From assembly GCF_001700965.1 (NCBI RefSeq), contig NZ_CP016756.1:806001-870000 (forward strand): a stretch of 64,000 nucleotides of DNA, read 5' to 3'. Shown piece by piece: positions 8,164 through 17,295 of this stretch. The notes beneath the pieces are model-generated. The model was given only the letters and a program-made list of their open reading frames with translations. It had not been told where the DNA came from and ran no database searches. Source of the stretch: Stenotrophomonas nitritireducens (GTDB lineage Bacteria; Pseudomonadota; Gammaproteobacteria; Xanthomonadales; Xanthomonadaceae). Every line of letters starts with the position of its first letter. The first letter of the stretch is position 1. Position numbers and translations under genes: made by a program.

Positions 8164-9864
8164 ATGAAAATGATTCTGGCCGCGTCCATCCTGGCCGCGC
8201 TCACGGCCCCCGCCGCCAACGCAGCCGACACGCTGTACTCCGGCGGCCCGATCATCACCGTCGATGACAAGCAGCCCAGCGCTGAAGCCATCGTGGTCCG
8301 TGATGGCCGCATCGCCTTTGTCGGCACCCGCACGGCGGCGCGCCGCTTCAGCCCGCAGGCGCAGCAGGTTGATCTGCAGGGCCACACGCTGACGCCGGGT
8401 TTCATCGACGCGCACGGCCATGTTTCCGGGGTTGGCCTGCAGGCGTTGTCCGCCAACCTTCTGCCCGCGCCCGATGGCGAAGGCAATTCGATCCCCGCGC
8501 TGCAGAAGATCATGCGCGAGTTCCGCGCACACCCGACCACGCCCGAGGGCTACAAGGTGTTGATCGGTTTCGGCTACGACGATTCGCAGTTGGCCGAACA
8601 GCGGCACCCGACCCGCCAGGATCTGGATGCCATCGCCACCGATATCCCGGTCATCCTGATGCACCAGTCCGGCCATCTCGGCGCCTACAACAGCAAGGCG
8701 CTGGAGTTGGCCGGCATCACCGCCGACACGCCCAATCCGCCGGGCGGGGTGATCCGCCGCGAAGCCGACGGCAAGACCCCCGATGGCGTGCTGGAAGAAA
8801 GCGCGCACAGCATGGCCCTGGCCAAGCTGATGCCGGCCATGACCGCCGAGCAGTCGCTGGCCATGCTCGAAGCCGGGCAGGCCTTGTACATGAAATACGG
8901 CTACACCACCGCCCAGGACGGCAGGAGCGACGCGGGCACTTTGCAACTGCTGCCACTGGCGGCCCAAGGCGGCCGTTTGAAGATCGATGTTGTGGCCTAC
9001 CCCGATATTGAAGTGGCGCTGCACAACCCGGCCATGCAGGGGCCGTTCTACGGCCTGAACTACACCGAGCACTACCGCATCGGCGGGGTGAAGATCAGCC
9101 TGGACGGTTCGCCACAGGGCAAGACCGCATGGCTCACCAAGCCGTATTACAAAGTGCCCGAGGGCGAGAAGCCTGACTATGCCGGCTACCCCGCCTTTCC
9201 GGACGCCAAGGTCGACGACCTGGTCACGCAAGCCTGGGGCCATGGCTGGCAGCTGCTGGCGCACGCCAACGGCGACGCCGCCATCGACCAGCTGATCCAC
9301 GCCGTTGCCACCGCCGAAGCGAAATACCCGGACAAGCATCTGGTGCCGGTGCTGATCCACGGCCAGACCCTGCGCAAGGACCAGGTCGGCGAACTGCGCC
9401 AGCTGGGCATCTTCCCGTCGTTGTTCCCGATGCACACCTATTACTGGGGCGATTGGCACCGCGACTCGGTGCTGGGGCCGGAACGCGCCGAAAACATCTC
9501 GCCCACGCAATGGGTACTGGACGCCGGCATGGTGTTCACCTCGCACCACGATGCGCCGGTGGTATTCCCCGATTCGATGCGGGTGCTGGACGCAACGGTC
9601 AACCGCGTGACCCGCAGCGGCCGTGTGCTCGGTCCGGACCAGCGCGTGTCACCGGAAATCGCACTGAAATCCATTACCTTGTGGGCGGCGCGGCAGTATG
9701 GCGAGGAGAGCAGCAAGGGCTCGATCGAAGTCGGCAAGCGCGCAGATCTGGCGGTGTTGTCGGACAACCCGCTAAGCATCGAACGCAGCCAACTGCACAC
9801 CATCAAGGTGCTGCAGACGATCAAGGATGGCGAAGTGGTTTACGAGGCAAAGCCGAAGCCGTAA
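8164..9864 (+). CDS. Exported amidohydrolase, YtcJ-like (Amidohydro_3)
   Basis: A 566-residue protein with a clear Sec signal peptide (residues 1-20, cleavage after AANA). A metal-dependent TIM-barrel amidohydrolase follows: the first metal ligands are H84 and H86 in FIDAHGH, the barrel Lys is probably in IGGVKISLDGS, and later ligands lie in QLLAHANGD and in FTSHHDAPV near the C-terminus. The closing beta domain shows GSIEVGKRADLAVLSDNPL, typical of the family. It probably hydrolyses an amide or related bond in the periplasm; the substrate is unknown. It stands alone between two repeat regions. Confidence 0.88.
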   Translation: MKMILAASILAALTAPAANAADTLYSGGPIITVDDKQPSAEAIVVRDGRIAFVGTRTAARRFSPQAQQVDLQGHTLTPGFIDAHGHVSGVGLQALSANLLPAPDGEGNSIPALQKIMREFRAHPTTPEGYKVLIGFGYDDSQLAEQRHPTRQDLDAIATDIPVILMHQSGHLGAYNSKALELAGITADTPNPPGGVIRREADGKTPDGVLEESAHSMALAKLMPAMTAEQSLAMLEAGQALYMKYGYTTAQDGRSDAGTLQLLPLAAQGGRLKIDVVAYPDIEVALHNPAMQGPFYGLNYTEHYRIGGVKISLDGSPQGKTAWLTKPYYKVPEGEKPDYAGYPAFPDAKVDDLVTQAWGHGWQLLAHANGDAAIDQLIHAVATAEAKYPDKHLVPVLIHGQTLRKDQVGELRQLGIFPSLFPMHTYYWGDWHRDSVLGPERAENISPTQWVLDAGMVFTSHHDAPVVFPDSMRVLDATVNRVTRSGRVLGPDQRVSPEIALKSITLWAARQYGEESSKGSIEVGKRADLAVLSDNPLSIERSQLHTIKVLQTIKDGEVVYEAKPKP

Positions 9865-10236
9865 AGACGCTATGTGATTGGCGTGAACACTGCCGCGCCA
9901 ATTTCCCACCTTGTGGGAGCGGCACAAGCCACGACGACAACCGAAGCCGATAGCGCATTGAACCCGCCGAGGTAAATCGCGGTGGTTCAGGCCTATCGGC
10001 TTCGCGGCTCACGCCGCTCCTACAAAGAGCGCAGCGCCGCAAAGATCCTGCATTTGTAGGAGCGGCGTAAGCCGCGAAGCCATCACGACAATCGAAACCG
10101 ATAGCGCATTGAGCTAGCCGAGGTAGTGCCGGTGGTTCAGGCCTACAGGTTCACACACCTGCCCTACCCTCACCCCAACCCCTCTCCCGGCGGGAGAGGG
10201 GCTTCAAGCTTCAAGCTTCAGCCTAGGCTTTGAGCT
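9865..10236. repeat. Intergenic REP cluster, no gene
   Basis: Inverted and direct copies of the GTAGGAGCGGC-type hairpin lie at 9999-10024 (reverse) and 10055-10080 (forward), with a diverged copy near 9914. A CCTCTCCC/GGGAGAGG hairpin lies at about 10163-10204, followed by a short run of TTCAAGC/TTCAGCC repeats. The last hairpin sits just beyond the zur stop codon on the minus strand and could help end that transcript. Confidence 0.7.
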
Positions 10237-10722
10237 TCAGCCTGCGCAGTTCGCGCACAGGCCATGCACTTCCAGCGTCTGCGCCTGCGGCTTGAAGCCC
10301 AGCTCCTTGGCGCGAGCCTCCAGCTGACGGACGATGTCGCGGTCCTCCAGCTCCACCGCGCTATGGCAGCGGTCGCAGATCAGGAAGGGCACCGAGTGCT
10401 GGTTGCTGCTGGGGTGATGGCAGGCGACAAACGAGTTGACCGAAGCCAACTTGTGCACGAAGCCATTGGCCATCAGGAAATCCAGCGCGCGGTAGACGGT
10501 GGGCGGGGCATCGGCGCCCACGCCCTTGCCTTCGCGCACCCACTCCAGCAATTCGTAAGCCTTGACCGGCTTGCCCGCCTCGGCGATGAGGCGCAGCACG
10601 TTGGCGCGGATCGGCGTCAGCCGCAGACCGCGCTCACGGCACACCCGCTCGACCACCGCAACAAAATCCGCCGCGTCTTCAACGTGGTGGTGCGGGGCGG
10701 TACAGGAGTGTGCATCGGTCAT
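10237..10722 (-). CDS. zur: Fur-family zinc uptake regulator Zur
   Basis: A 161-residue protein of the Fur family. An N-terminal winged helix (RLTPIRANVLRLIAEAGKPVKAYELL, then PPTVYRALDFLMANG) precedes a C-terminal dimerisation domain with the structural zinc site C116-x2-C119 and C156-x2-C159. A CHH motif at 101-103 could take part in sensing. An N-terminal HHH and the absence of the Fe-sensing Fur signature favour Zur over Fur. It follows gltX by 16 nt and probably shares its transcript. Zn-loaded Zur would repress zinc import genes; the ZnuD-like receptor at the window start is a plausible target. Confidence 0.88.
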   Translation of the reverse strand: MTDAHSCTAPHHHVEDAADFVAVVERVCRERGLRLTPIRANVLRLIAEAGKPVKAYELLEWVREGKGVGADAPPTVYRALDFLMANGFVHKLASVNSFVACHHPSSNQHSVPFLICDRCHSAVELEDRDIVRQLEARAKELGFKPQAQTLEVHGLCANCAG

Positions 10723-10738
10723 GGCTACCTCGTCGGAA

Positions 10739-12139
10739 TCAGGCCGTTGGGATCTTGATGAGTGCGGCGTCGATGCGTTTCAAGGCCTCGTCGCGGCCGG
10801 CCAGGTACACGGTATGGGAAATGTCAGGGCTCACCTGGGTGCCGGTGATGGCCACGCGCAGCGGCTGGGCGATCTTGCCCATGCCGATTTCCAACTGCGC
10901 GGCCACGTCGTGCAGCGCCGCCGACACGCCTTCGGCAGTCCATTCAGCCGCGGCCAGCAGCTCACGGGCCTTGCCCAGCGGAACCTCGGCGCCGGCCTTG
11001 AAATGCTTGGCCACCGCGGCTTCGTCGTACTCGTTCAGCGGGGTGTACCAGACCACTGCCTTCTCGGCCATTTCCTTCAGGGTCTGCACGCGCTCGCGCA
11101 GGGCGATGACCACGTCCACCGGTGCCGGGCCCTTGGCCAGGTCCAGGCCCAGCTTTTCCAGCTGGTAGACCAGGTGTGGCGCAATGGATTCGGGCGTCTC
11201 GGTCTTCAGGAAGTGCTGGTTGACCCAGCCCAGCTTGGCCATGTCCAGGCGCGCGGCCTTGGAGTTGCAGTTGGTGACGTCGAACAGGTCGATCAGTTCC
11301 TGCCGTGTGAAGATCTCCTGGTCGCCGTGCGACCAGCCCAGCCGGGCCAGGTAGCTCAGCAGCGCCTCGGGCAGGTAACCGGCGTCCTTGTATTGCATGA
11401 CATCGGCCGCGCCGGTGCGCTTGGACAGCTTGGCGCCCTGCTCGTCCAGGATCATCGGCATATGGCCGAACTTCGGCACCGGTGCACCGATGGCCTGGTA
11501 CAGGTTGATCTGGCGCGGGGTGTTGTTGATGTGGTCATCACCGCGGATGACCTCATTGATGTTCATGTCCCAATCGTCGACCACCACCGCGAAATTGTAG
11601 GTGGGGTAGCCATCCGGACGGAAGATGACCATGTCATCCAGCTCGCTGTTGGCGATTTCGATGTTGCCCTTGATCAGGTCATCGAACAGCACGGTGCCGT
11701 CGAGCGGGTTCTTGAAGCGGATGACGCGGTTCGGGTCGTCCTTGTACGGCAGCTTGAGCTCGCGGGCGGCGCCGTTGTAACGCGGCTTCTCCTGCTTGGC
11801 CATGGCGGCCTCGCGCATGGCGTCCAGCTCTTCCTTGGTCTCGTAGGCGTAGTAGGCCTTGCCGTCGGCGATCAGCTGCTCGGCCACTTCCTTGTAACGG
11901 GCGACGCGGTCGGTCTGGTAGATCGGACCTTCGTCATAGCCCAGCCCCAGCCAATCCATCGCCTCGAGGATGGCATCGATGGCAGCCTGGGTTGAGCGCT
12001 CGCGGTCGGTATCTTCAATGCGCAGCACGAACTCACCGCCACGGTGGCGCGCCTCCAACCAGCAGTACAGCGCGGTGCGGGCGCCACCAATATGCAGGTA
12101 GCCGGTGGGACTGGGGGCAAAGCGGGTACGGACGGTCAT
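10739..12139 (-). CDS. gltX: Glutamyl-tRNA synthetase
   Basis: A 466-residue class I aminoacyl-tRNA synthetase that charges tRNA-Glu with glutamate. The Rossmann domain begins at residue 1 with [14 protein letters not shown] (HIGH motif) and carries KLSKRTG (KMSKS motif, about 236-242). The C-terminal anticodon-binding domain is complete. Length matches the bacterial enzyme. The gene precedes zur by 16 nt. A Zn-binding SWIM-like Cys set is not obvious. Confidence 0.97.
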   Translation of the reverse strand: MTVRTRFAPSPTGYLHIGGARTALYCWLEARHRGGEFVLRIEDTDRERSTQAAIDAILEAMDWLGLGYDEGPIYQTDRVARYKEVAEQLIADGKAYYAYETKEELDAMREAAMAKQEKPRYNGAARELKLPYKDDPNRVIRFKNPLDGTVLFDDLIKGNIEIANSELDDMVIFRPDGYPTYNFAVVVDDWDMNINEVIRGDDHINNTPRQINLYQAIGAPVPKFGHMPMILDEQGAKLSKRTGAADVMQYKDAGYLPEALLSYLARLGWSHGDQEIFTRQELIDLFDVTNCNSKAARLDMAKLGWVNQHFLKTETPESIAPHLVYQLEKLGLDLAKGPAPVDVVIALRERVQTLKEMAEKAVVWYTPLNEYDEAAVAKHFKAGAEVPLGKARELLAAAEWTAEGVSAALHDVAAQLEIGMGKIAQPLRVAITGTQVSPDISHTVYLAGRDEALKRIDAALIKIPTA

Positions 12140-12284
12140 GACGGGCGCAGAAGTGGGAATCGGGGCATTTTACCTCTTCCCCCGCATTGACGTAGCTGAG
12201 GGGCTTTTAACGCGGCCCCGCAAGCGGTTATTGGCTTTTTTGTTGAAGACGATCATGGGCTGAACGGCGGAGCGGAAGATCAAA

Positions 12285-12565
12285 AGCTCCCCTCATCCGC
12301 CCCTTCGGGGCACCTTCTCCCGCTTGCGGGAGAAGGGAACAAAAGCCCGCGATCTGCAGCTACCAGCCCTTGTCCCACCTGCGGGAGAAGGGAGCAACAG
12401 CCCGCGACCTGCAGCTACCAGCCCTTGTCCCGCCTGCGGGAGAAGGGAGCAACATCCCGCGACCTGCAGCTGTAAGTCTTTCTCCCGCCTGCGGGAGAAG
12501 GGAGCAAAACCCCGCGACCTGCAGCTGTAAGCCTCTCTCCCGCCTGCGGGGCGAGAAGAGGCGCT
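12285..12565. repeat. Tandem array of palindromic repeats with exact 55-bp period
   Basis: After a copy of the CTTCTCCCGC/GCGGGAGAAG palindrome at 12285-12338, the motif CTGCAGC recurs at 12354, 12409, 12464 and 12519, that is, every 55 bp. Each unit pairs CGCGACCTGCAGCT with a TCCCGCCTGCGGGAGAAGGG palindrome. Both parts of the unit repeat, so this is not a CRISPR array. The region 12140-13180 contains no supportable gene. Confidence 0.85.
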
Positions 12566-12644
12566 TGCGAACCACTGGTTCGCGACTCTTAGAGCGCCCT
12601 CGCGGCGACGCGAGGGCCGGGGCGCGGAGCGGGGTTGGGGTGAG

Positions 12645-12725
12645 GGCAGCTCTGCCTCTGCCTCTGGCTTTGGCTTTGGCTTTGGCTTTAGCTTTAGCTT
12701 TGGCCGTTGCAGTCGCCCTCGCTCC
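12645..12725. repeat. Hexamer low-complexity tract (CTCTGC/TTGGCT/TTAGCT)
   Basis: A run of 6-bp units drifts from CTGCCT to TTGGCT to TTAGCT and ends just before the 238-bp repeat element at 12736. Confidence 0.75.
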
Positions 12726-12735
12726 GGCTTTTGAT

Positions 12736-12973
12736 TCACCGGGCCCCCTTCCGCAGCGACGGAGCTGGCAGACAAAACCCCGCATGGGGCGACGCACAGG
12801 GATGTGCGTCGTTTTTCGACGAGACAGGGATGTCTCGTCGAAAAATCCTGCCAGCGCAGTGGACCCGCGCTGCGTAGCGGCGTGGGCGCGGAGGCAGGGT
12901 GTGCTTTCTTTTGGTTACTTCTTCTTTGCACAAGCAAAGAAAAGTGACTCGCTCCCCGCAGGGGAGTGAAAGC
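12736..12973 (+). repeat. 238-bp multi-hairpin repeat element, copy A
   Basis: This segment is nearly identical to 16335-16572. It contains hairpins 12791-12810 (8-bp stem) and 12812-12845 (15-bp stem), both closed by the loop GGGA between ACA and TGT. Further on are CTTTGC/GCAAAG and CTCCCC/GGGGAG hairpins. It begins at TCACCGGGCCCC and ends at GAAAGCT. Translations of it look like small proteins but differ in frame context between copies, so it is read as a non-coding element or structured RNA. Confidence 0.75.
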
Positions 12974-13015
12974 TCTTTCTCTTGCTCTTGCTCTTGCTCT
13001 TGCAACTGCTGTACA
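12974..13015. repeat. Short CTCTTG hexamer tract after element A
   Basis: Repeated CTCTTG units follow element A directly and close the hexamer-element-hexamer arrangement. Confidence 0.65.
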
Positions 13016-13050
13016 TAAGAGACTAGAGCGCCAGCAACAGCTAGAGCCAA

Positions 13051-13102
13051 AGCTCCCCTCATCCGCCCTTCGGGCACCTTCTCCCGCAGGCGGGAGAAGG
13101 GC
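13051..13102 (-). repeat. Half copy of the two-hairpin CTCCCGC/GCGGGAG repeat
   Basis: AGCTCCCCTCATCCGCCC leads into TTCGGGCACC and a CTTCTCCCGC/GCGGGAGAAG palindrome, the same half-element as at 16624-16674. Confidence 0.65.
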
Positions 13103-13136
13103 TACATCCGCCTTAGCTTGTTGTGCCCCAAAAGCA

Positions 13137-13159
13137 GAAGGGCCGCAATGCGGCCCTTC
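13137..13159 (-). terminator. Terminator hairpin of the M28 peptidase gene
   Basis: A perfect 10-bp stem GAAGGGCCGC/GCGGCCCTTC with a 3-nt loop lies 21 nt beyond the peptidase stop codon. On the minus strand it is followed by TGCTTTT. Confidence 0.7.
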
Positions 13160-13180
13160 CTTCAAGCAAACCCAGCTAAC

Positions 13181-14773
13181 TCACTTCTCCAACAACGGTT
13201 TACGCGGGAAACGCTCCTCGCGCATCGCAGCGTTGTAGACAAACGACGCCACAATCGCCGCCGCCTGCTTCAGATCCTCCGCCTCGGCGTGGTCCCAGGT
13301 GTCCAGATGGCTGTGATGCACATTGCTGAAGTAGTCCAGACGATCCTGCACGAACTGGAAGCCCGGCAGACCTACCCGGTCATAACTGATGTGGTCCGTG
13401 CTGCCGGTGTTACGCGAGACCACCGTTGTCGCACCCACATCATTGAACGGCTTCAACCATGCCTCGAAGATCGGCATCGCCGCCATGTTTTCCTGCGCAT
13501 AGATGCCACGGAACCGGCCCGAACCATTGTCCATGTTGAAATAGACCTGGAACTTGTCGTAATCACGCATTTTCTGCAGCGGACCGGTCGGCTCGCGCAG
13601 CGACGCCGGCAACGCCTTCTGCGCCGGATCGGTCGGCTCCGGGTAACGCGCAAAATGCTGCGCCACATAGGCCTGTGAACCGATCAGCCCCTGCTCCTCA
13701 CCGCTCCACAGACCCACGCGGATGGTGCGCTTGGGCTTGGCACCCACCGCCTTGAGGATGCGCATCGCCTCCATCATCACCGCCACGCCCGCGGCGTTGT
13801 CGGCCGCACCGGTGCCGGTGTGCCAGGAATCCATATGCGCGCCAAGCATCACGATCTCGTCGGCCTTGCTGCTGCCACGGATCTCGGCCAGCGTGTTGTG
13901 GCCTGGCTGGTTGGTGTCATCGGTAAAGCGCGCATCCACGTTGACCCGCAACGTCACCGTCTGCTTGTCCTTGAGCGCACGCACCAGTGGATTGAAGTGC
14001 TCGGCAATCATCGCCAATTCGGGAATGCCCACCGACTCACCGGCCTTGCGCGAACCACCACCGGCCACACGGATGATGCCGTTATCCCAACCGCTGATGC
14101 TGATCGCCGCCAACGCACCTTCATCGATGAAGAACGCATTGACCGCCTTGGTCAGCTCCTGGCGCTCGTTGAAATCCTTCAAGCGCTTTGCTCGGTCTTC
14201 CTCGGCCGTCTTGGGGATGGTGAAGGTCTGCAGGCCTTCCAGCGAAGTGGCGTCGTGACGGTGCGAGTCAGACTCGGTGCCACGCTTGTATTCGCGCGCA
14301 TCACCCAGCAGCAGGATCTTGCCGCGCAGCTTGCCCTTGTATTTTTCAAGGTCGGCCAGCTTCTTGATGTCGACCTGGATCAGTTCACCTTCGACCGGAC
14401 CGTTGGTGCCCGGCGTCCACGCCTTGGGAAGTGCGTGCAGCGGCTGAACGCGCTGGCCGAGCATCTCGACGCTGGCCGAGGTGAACTCCCAACCGCGACC
14501 GAAGTCCTCGAAGGCCTCGTCGTGCACATTGACCAGGCCCCACTCGTTGAACTTGCCGCGGGTCCAGGTATTGGCCTGGGCCATGGCCGGCGAATTGGTC
14601 AGGCGCGGACCGATGGTCTCGGTCAGATGACTGAAGGTATCCATCACCTGCGAACGATGGAAAGCTTCCTGGCGGATCTTGCCCACCATGTCCAGATCCA
14701 CCTGCTCGGCCGACTGCGCCGTGGCGCTCACCGCCACGCCCATGCACAACGCCAACAAACCCCGCTTGATCAT
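13181..14773 (-). CDS. Exported M28-family zinc metallopeptidase
   Basis: A 530-residue protein with a Sec signal peptide (MIKRGLLALCMGVAVSATAQSA). A protease-associated-type insert is followed by an M28 aminopeptidase/carboxypeptidase domain. The di-zinc and catalytic residues are visible: His and Asp in GAHMDSWHTGTGAADNAAG, Glu-Glu in LWSGEEQGLIGS, Asp in YFNMDNGSG and His in HHSHLDTWD. It probably removes amino acids from peptides in the periplasm or outside the cell. It is monocistronic, with its own terminator at 13137-13159. Confidence 0.92.
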   Translation of the reverse strand: MIKRGLLALCMGVAVSATAQSAEQVDLDMVGKIRQEAFHRSQVMDTFSHLTETIGPRLTNSPAMAQANTWTRGKFNEWGLVNVHDEAFEDFGRGWEFTSASVEMLGQRVQPLHALPKAWTPGTNGPVEGELIQVDIKKLADLEKYKGKLRGKILLLGDAREYKRGTESDSHRHDATSLEGLQTFTIPKTAEEDRAKRLKDFNERQELTKAVNAFFIDEGALAAISISGWDNGIIRVAGGGSRKAGESVGIPELAMIAEHFNPLVRALKDKQTVTLRVNVDARFTDDTNQPGHNTLAEIRGSSKADEIVMLGAHMDSWHTGTGAADNAAGVAVMMEAMRILKAVGAKPKRTIRVGLWSGEEQGLIGSQAYVAQHFARYPEPTDPAQKALPASLREPTGPLQKMRDYDKFQVYFNMDNGSGRFRGIYAQENMAAMPIFEAWLKPFNDVGATTVVSRNTGSTDHISYDRVGLPGFQFVQDRLDYFSNVHHSHLDTWDHAEAEDLKQAAAIVASFVYNAAMREERFPRKPLLEK

Positions 14774-14877
14774 GCTTCCCCCGGCCTCAGGCCCAATGAC
14801 GACAAAGCACCGAGTCTAGCCAGCAGACCGCCCCTGCCGAGCCGGCCAATGGTCATGGTTGACCGCAAATGACCTGT

Positions 14878-15762
14878 TCAATCCGCGACGGTCACCACTG
14901 CATGCGCAAGCGCGGGCCGCAGCTGGCTTTGCCAATCACGGTCATTGGCCACCTGTGCGTACCTGCGACTGGCCTCGAAGGCCGCAAAATCCAGCGTCGC
15001 ATAGGCCCACAACTGGCCGTTACCGGTTTGCGTGAGCACGCCATGGGCAGGGAAAACCACATCCATCGGCGCATAGACAGCGGCCTCGCCGGCGTTTCCG
15101 TCCAGCGCAGGGTCCCACTGTGCCAGCCCCACAGTCACCGCCTGCGCCACGAACATGCGGTTCTCCAGCGCGCGTGCCAGACAACCGACGCGCACACGCA
15201 TGGCGCCGGCAGCGGTATCGGTGCAGCTGGGCACGATCAACAGCCGCGCCCCGGCTTCGTACTGCCGCCGCACCGGCAACGGAAACTCGCTGTCGTAGCA
15301 GATCGCCACAGCAACGCGGATGCCATCTATCTCGAAGACCTTAAGCGTATCGCCGGGCACGATGAGGCCGGTACTTTTTTCGAAACCGGTCAGCTGCAGT
15401 TTGTCCTGCCATAGCTGCTCGCCCTGCGGCGTCAGCCAATCGCAGCGATTGCGGTATCGGCCATTGTCGCCAGCGAGCAGGAAACTTCCGGCCACGATAT
15501 GCATGTCCAGTTCCCGCGCCAGCCGTGAGAACAGTTCCAGCCAGCGCTGCCGGTACGGCTGGATGGCCGCCAGCGATGCGGCCAGATCCCGGAACACCGA
15601 CCGGCCACCGCTGGCCGCCAGTTCCAGCGAGAGGTATTCCGGCAGCACCGCGATGCGCGCGCCCGCCGCGGCCGCCTCAGCCAGCACCTGCGCTTGGCGG
15701 ACAGCAAAATCTTCAAAACTCGCAGGCGAACCCACGGGATATCGGGCAACGGCGATTTTCAT
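14878..15762 (-). CDS. Carbon-nitrogen (nitrilase-superfamily) hydrolase
   Basis: A 294-residue protein with the Glu-Lys-Cys triad of the superfamily: E42 in VLPEYLSLE, K121 in WQDKLQL and C155 in VAICYDSEF. It hydrolyses a C-N bond, most likely an amide, in the cytoplasm. The ATG at 15762 gives the standard N-terminus MKIAVARYPVG; the open frame extends upstream, but that extension has no family similarity. It lies 104 nt upstream of the peptidase gene on the same strand, so co-expression is possible but not shown. Confidence 0.88.
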   Translation of the reverse strand: MKIAVARYPVGSPASFEDFAVRQAQVLAEAAAAGARIAVLPEYLSLELAASGGRSVFRDLAASLAAIQPYRQRWLELFSRLARELDMHIVAGSFLLAGDNGRYRNRCDWLTPQGEQLWQDKLQLTGFEKSTGLIVPGDTLKVFEIDGIRVAVAICYDSEFPLPVRRQYEAGARLLIVPSCTDTAAGAMRVRVGCLARALENRMFVAQAVTVGLAQWDPALDGNAGEAAVYAPMDVVFPAHGVLTQTGNGQLWAYATLDFAAFEASRRYAQVANDRDWQSQLRPALAHAVVTVAD

Positions 15763-16093
15763 GCAACAGCCTCCACACCAGGGGTCCAGAATGTAAACGG
15801 ATGCACGGCAGGTCACCACCCACTCATTGCAGTTCAACTGGGTGCTTAAGGCTGATTGTCGCAGCAAGTGAGTGCGTCGGAAGGCCGCACCTGCGTTGGA
15901 TGGCATGGCTGCAGCCATGCTTGATACCGCGCTGGTTGAGAGAGGCATGTTTTTAACACTGGCATGTACAGGTGCGCGATGTCTTCGAGACTTGGCGGCA
16001 ATTACTGATCAGACAGCGCGATCATGGTGAGTGCTGAGTGCTTGTGCGGATTCCAGAGCTTATGGGGAGTGACTTACGTGCTCGGCTTCTCCG

Positions 16094-16136
16094 GCGCCGC
16101 CCCTCTCCCCAACCCCTCTCCCGCAAGGGGAGAGGG
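16094..16136 (+). repeat. Half copy of the two-hairpin repeat (CCTCTCCCGCAAGGGGAGAGG)
   Basis: The CCCCAACCCCTCTCCC half-element has its own palindrome. The long gap 15763-16817 contains only repeats, with no supportable gene. Confidence 0.6.
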
Positions 16137-16234
16137 GCTAAAGCTGCAATTGCGCTCATCCCGCCGGTGGATGCTGCGGCCAGCGCACTGAAAACTGATC
16201 CCGCAGGATATGTGCCGGGGTTGCGGCACCGGCG

Positions 16235-16330
16235 ATGCTTGTTGTTGCGATTGCTGCTGCTTTTGCTACTCCTGCTCTTGCTTCTCCTTCTCCTTCTTCT
16301 TCTGTTGCTGTTGCTGTTGCTTTCAGCTTT
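16235..16330. repeat. Pyrimidine-rich hexamer tract before element B
   Basis: Degenerate units such as TTGCTG, CTTCTC and TTGCTT run directly into repeat element B, as they do before copy A. Confidence 0.7.
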
Positions 16331-16334
16331 TGCC

Positions 16335-16572
16335 TCACCGGGCCCCTTCCGCAGCGACGGAGCTGGCAGACAAGACCCCGCATGGGGCGACGCACAGGGA
16401 TGTGCGTCGTTTTTCGACGAGACAGGGATGTCTCGTCGAAAAATCCTGCCAGCGGAGTGGACCTGCGTCGCGTAGCGGCGTGGGCGCGGAGGCAGGGTGT
16501 GTTTTCTTTTGGTTATCTTTTCTTTGCACAAGCAAAGAAAAGTGACTCGCTCCCCGCAGGGGAGTAAAAGCT
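16335..16572 (+). repeat. 238-bp multi-hairpin repeat element, copy B
   Basis: It has the same length as copy A (12736-12973) and differs by only a modest number of bases. The two GGGA-loop hairpins lie at 16389-16408 and 16410-16443 and are fully conserved. The CTTTGC/GCAAAG and CTCCCC/GGGGAG hairpins are also kept. It is followed by a TTGCTG tract. Confidence 0.75.
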
Positions 16573-16623
16573 GTTGCTGTTGCTACCCTGCCAAAAAACA
16601 AAAAGCCGGAACCAAAGCTAAAA

Positions 16624-16674
16624 GCTCCCCTCATCCGCCCTCCGGGCACCTTCTCCCGCAAGCGGGAGAAGGGA
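16624..16674 (-). repeat. Half copy of the two-hairpin CTCCCGC/GCGGGAG repeat
   Basis: AGCTCCCCTCATCCGCCC is followed by a CTTCTCCCGC/GCGGGAGAAG palindrome, the same layout as after element A at 13051-13102. Confidence 0.65.
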
Positions 16675-16817
16675 GGCTTCATGCAGTTTGATGTGCGTCT
16701 GCTGCCCGCCTTCGCGGGGCAAGCACCACGAACACCCCAATCTGCACGGCGAGAGAAAAGCGCTCCTCGCAAAGAGGACAGAGGCCGCGTGCAATCAGGC
16801 AAGCAACAGTCACCCAG

Positions 16818-17228
16818 TCACTCCCACCACCCATAAACCACCATGCGCTCCACCGGCAACACCACAAACCACGACCGCCCATCCTGAGCCACGGCCGAAT
16901 ACCCAGCGCCATGCCCCGCCGGCAACGCATCAACCGCTACCGCCCCGCCCGCTTCACCTCCAAAACCTGACGAATCAGTACCCGCAAACGCCGAATACAC
17001 CCAATCACCCGCCTCGAAATACCGCAGCCCCTTGCGCCGGATCGCCAAGGCTGTCGACAACGACAAGCGCAACGCCACAACTCCCTGCACCCGCTCATCG
17101 GCAAACACGCTCCCCAACAACGCCCGCTCCACCTGCCCCGGCGCCATGCCGAAGTGCAGCAGGCCGCAGGTCTCGATACCCGCCGGCAACAAGCGCTGCG
17201 CGCGGCGATGGATCAATGCACGATTCAT
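16818..17228 (-). CDS. Small protein of unknown function downstream of creD
   Basis: A 136-residue protein that I do not recognise. The ATG at 17228 is preceded by a strong ribosome-binding site (AAGGAGG, 6 nt spacing), which argues for a real gene and for this start. The N-terminus is basic (MNRALIHRRAQRL). The middle has a helical stretch (VQGVVALRLSLSTALAIRRKGLRYF), and the C-terminal half is Gly/Ala-rich and ends in FVVLPVERMVVYGWWE. There is no signal peptide or clear membrane helix. It starts 67 nt after the creD stop codon on the same strand and may belong to the CreBC-controlled unit. Confidence 0.6.
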   Translation of the reverse strand: MNRALIHRRAQRLLPAGIETCGLLHFGMAPGQVERALLGSVFADERVQGVVALRLSLSTALAIRRKGLRYFEAGDWVYSAFAGTDSSGFGGEAGGAVAVDALPAGHGAGYSAVAQDGRSWFVVLPVERMVVYGWWE

Positions 17229-17295
17229 GTCCTTCCTCCTTACGAAAGAGGCGGGATGGCCTTCACCACCCCGCCCCGTCATCGCAACCGACCAA

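Noticed and set aside
12285..12565. CRISPR array
   Set aside because: The period is regular, but both parts of each 55-bp unit repeat, so there are no unique spacers. The repeat is a palindrome that also occurs singly elsewhere, and no cas genes are present.
12293..13165. Long minus-strand open frame of 290 codons and similar frames at 2132-3091, 16022-16531 and 16335-16802
   Set aside because: They run through palindromic repeats, hexamer tracts and the 238-bp element. The translations (LTPTPLP, FFDETGMSRRK-type strings) are repeat-derived and have no ribosome-binding site.
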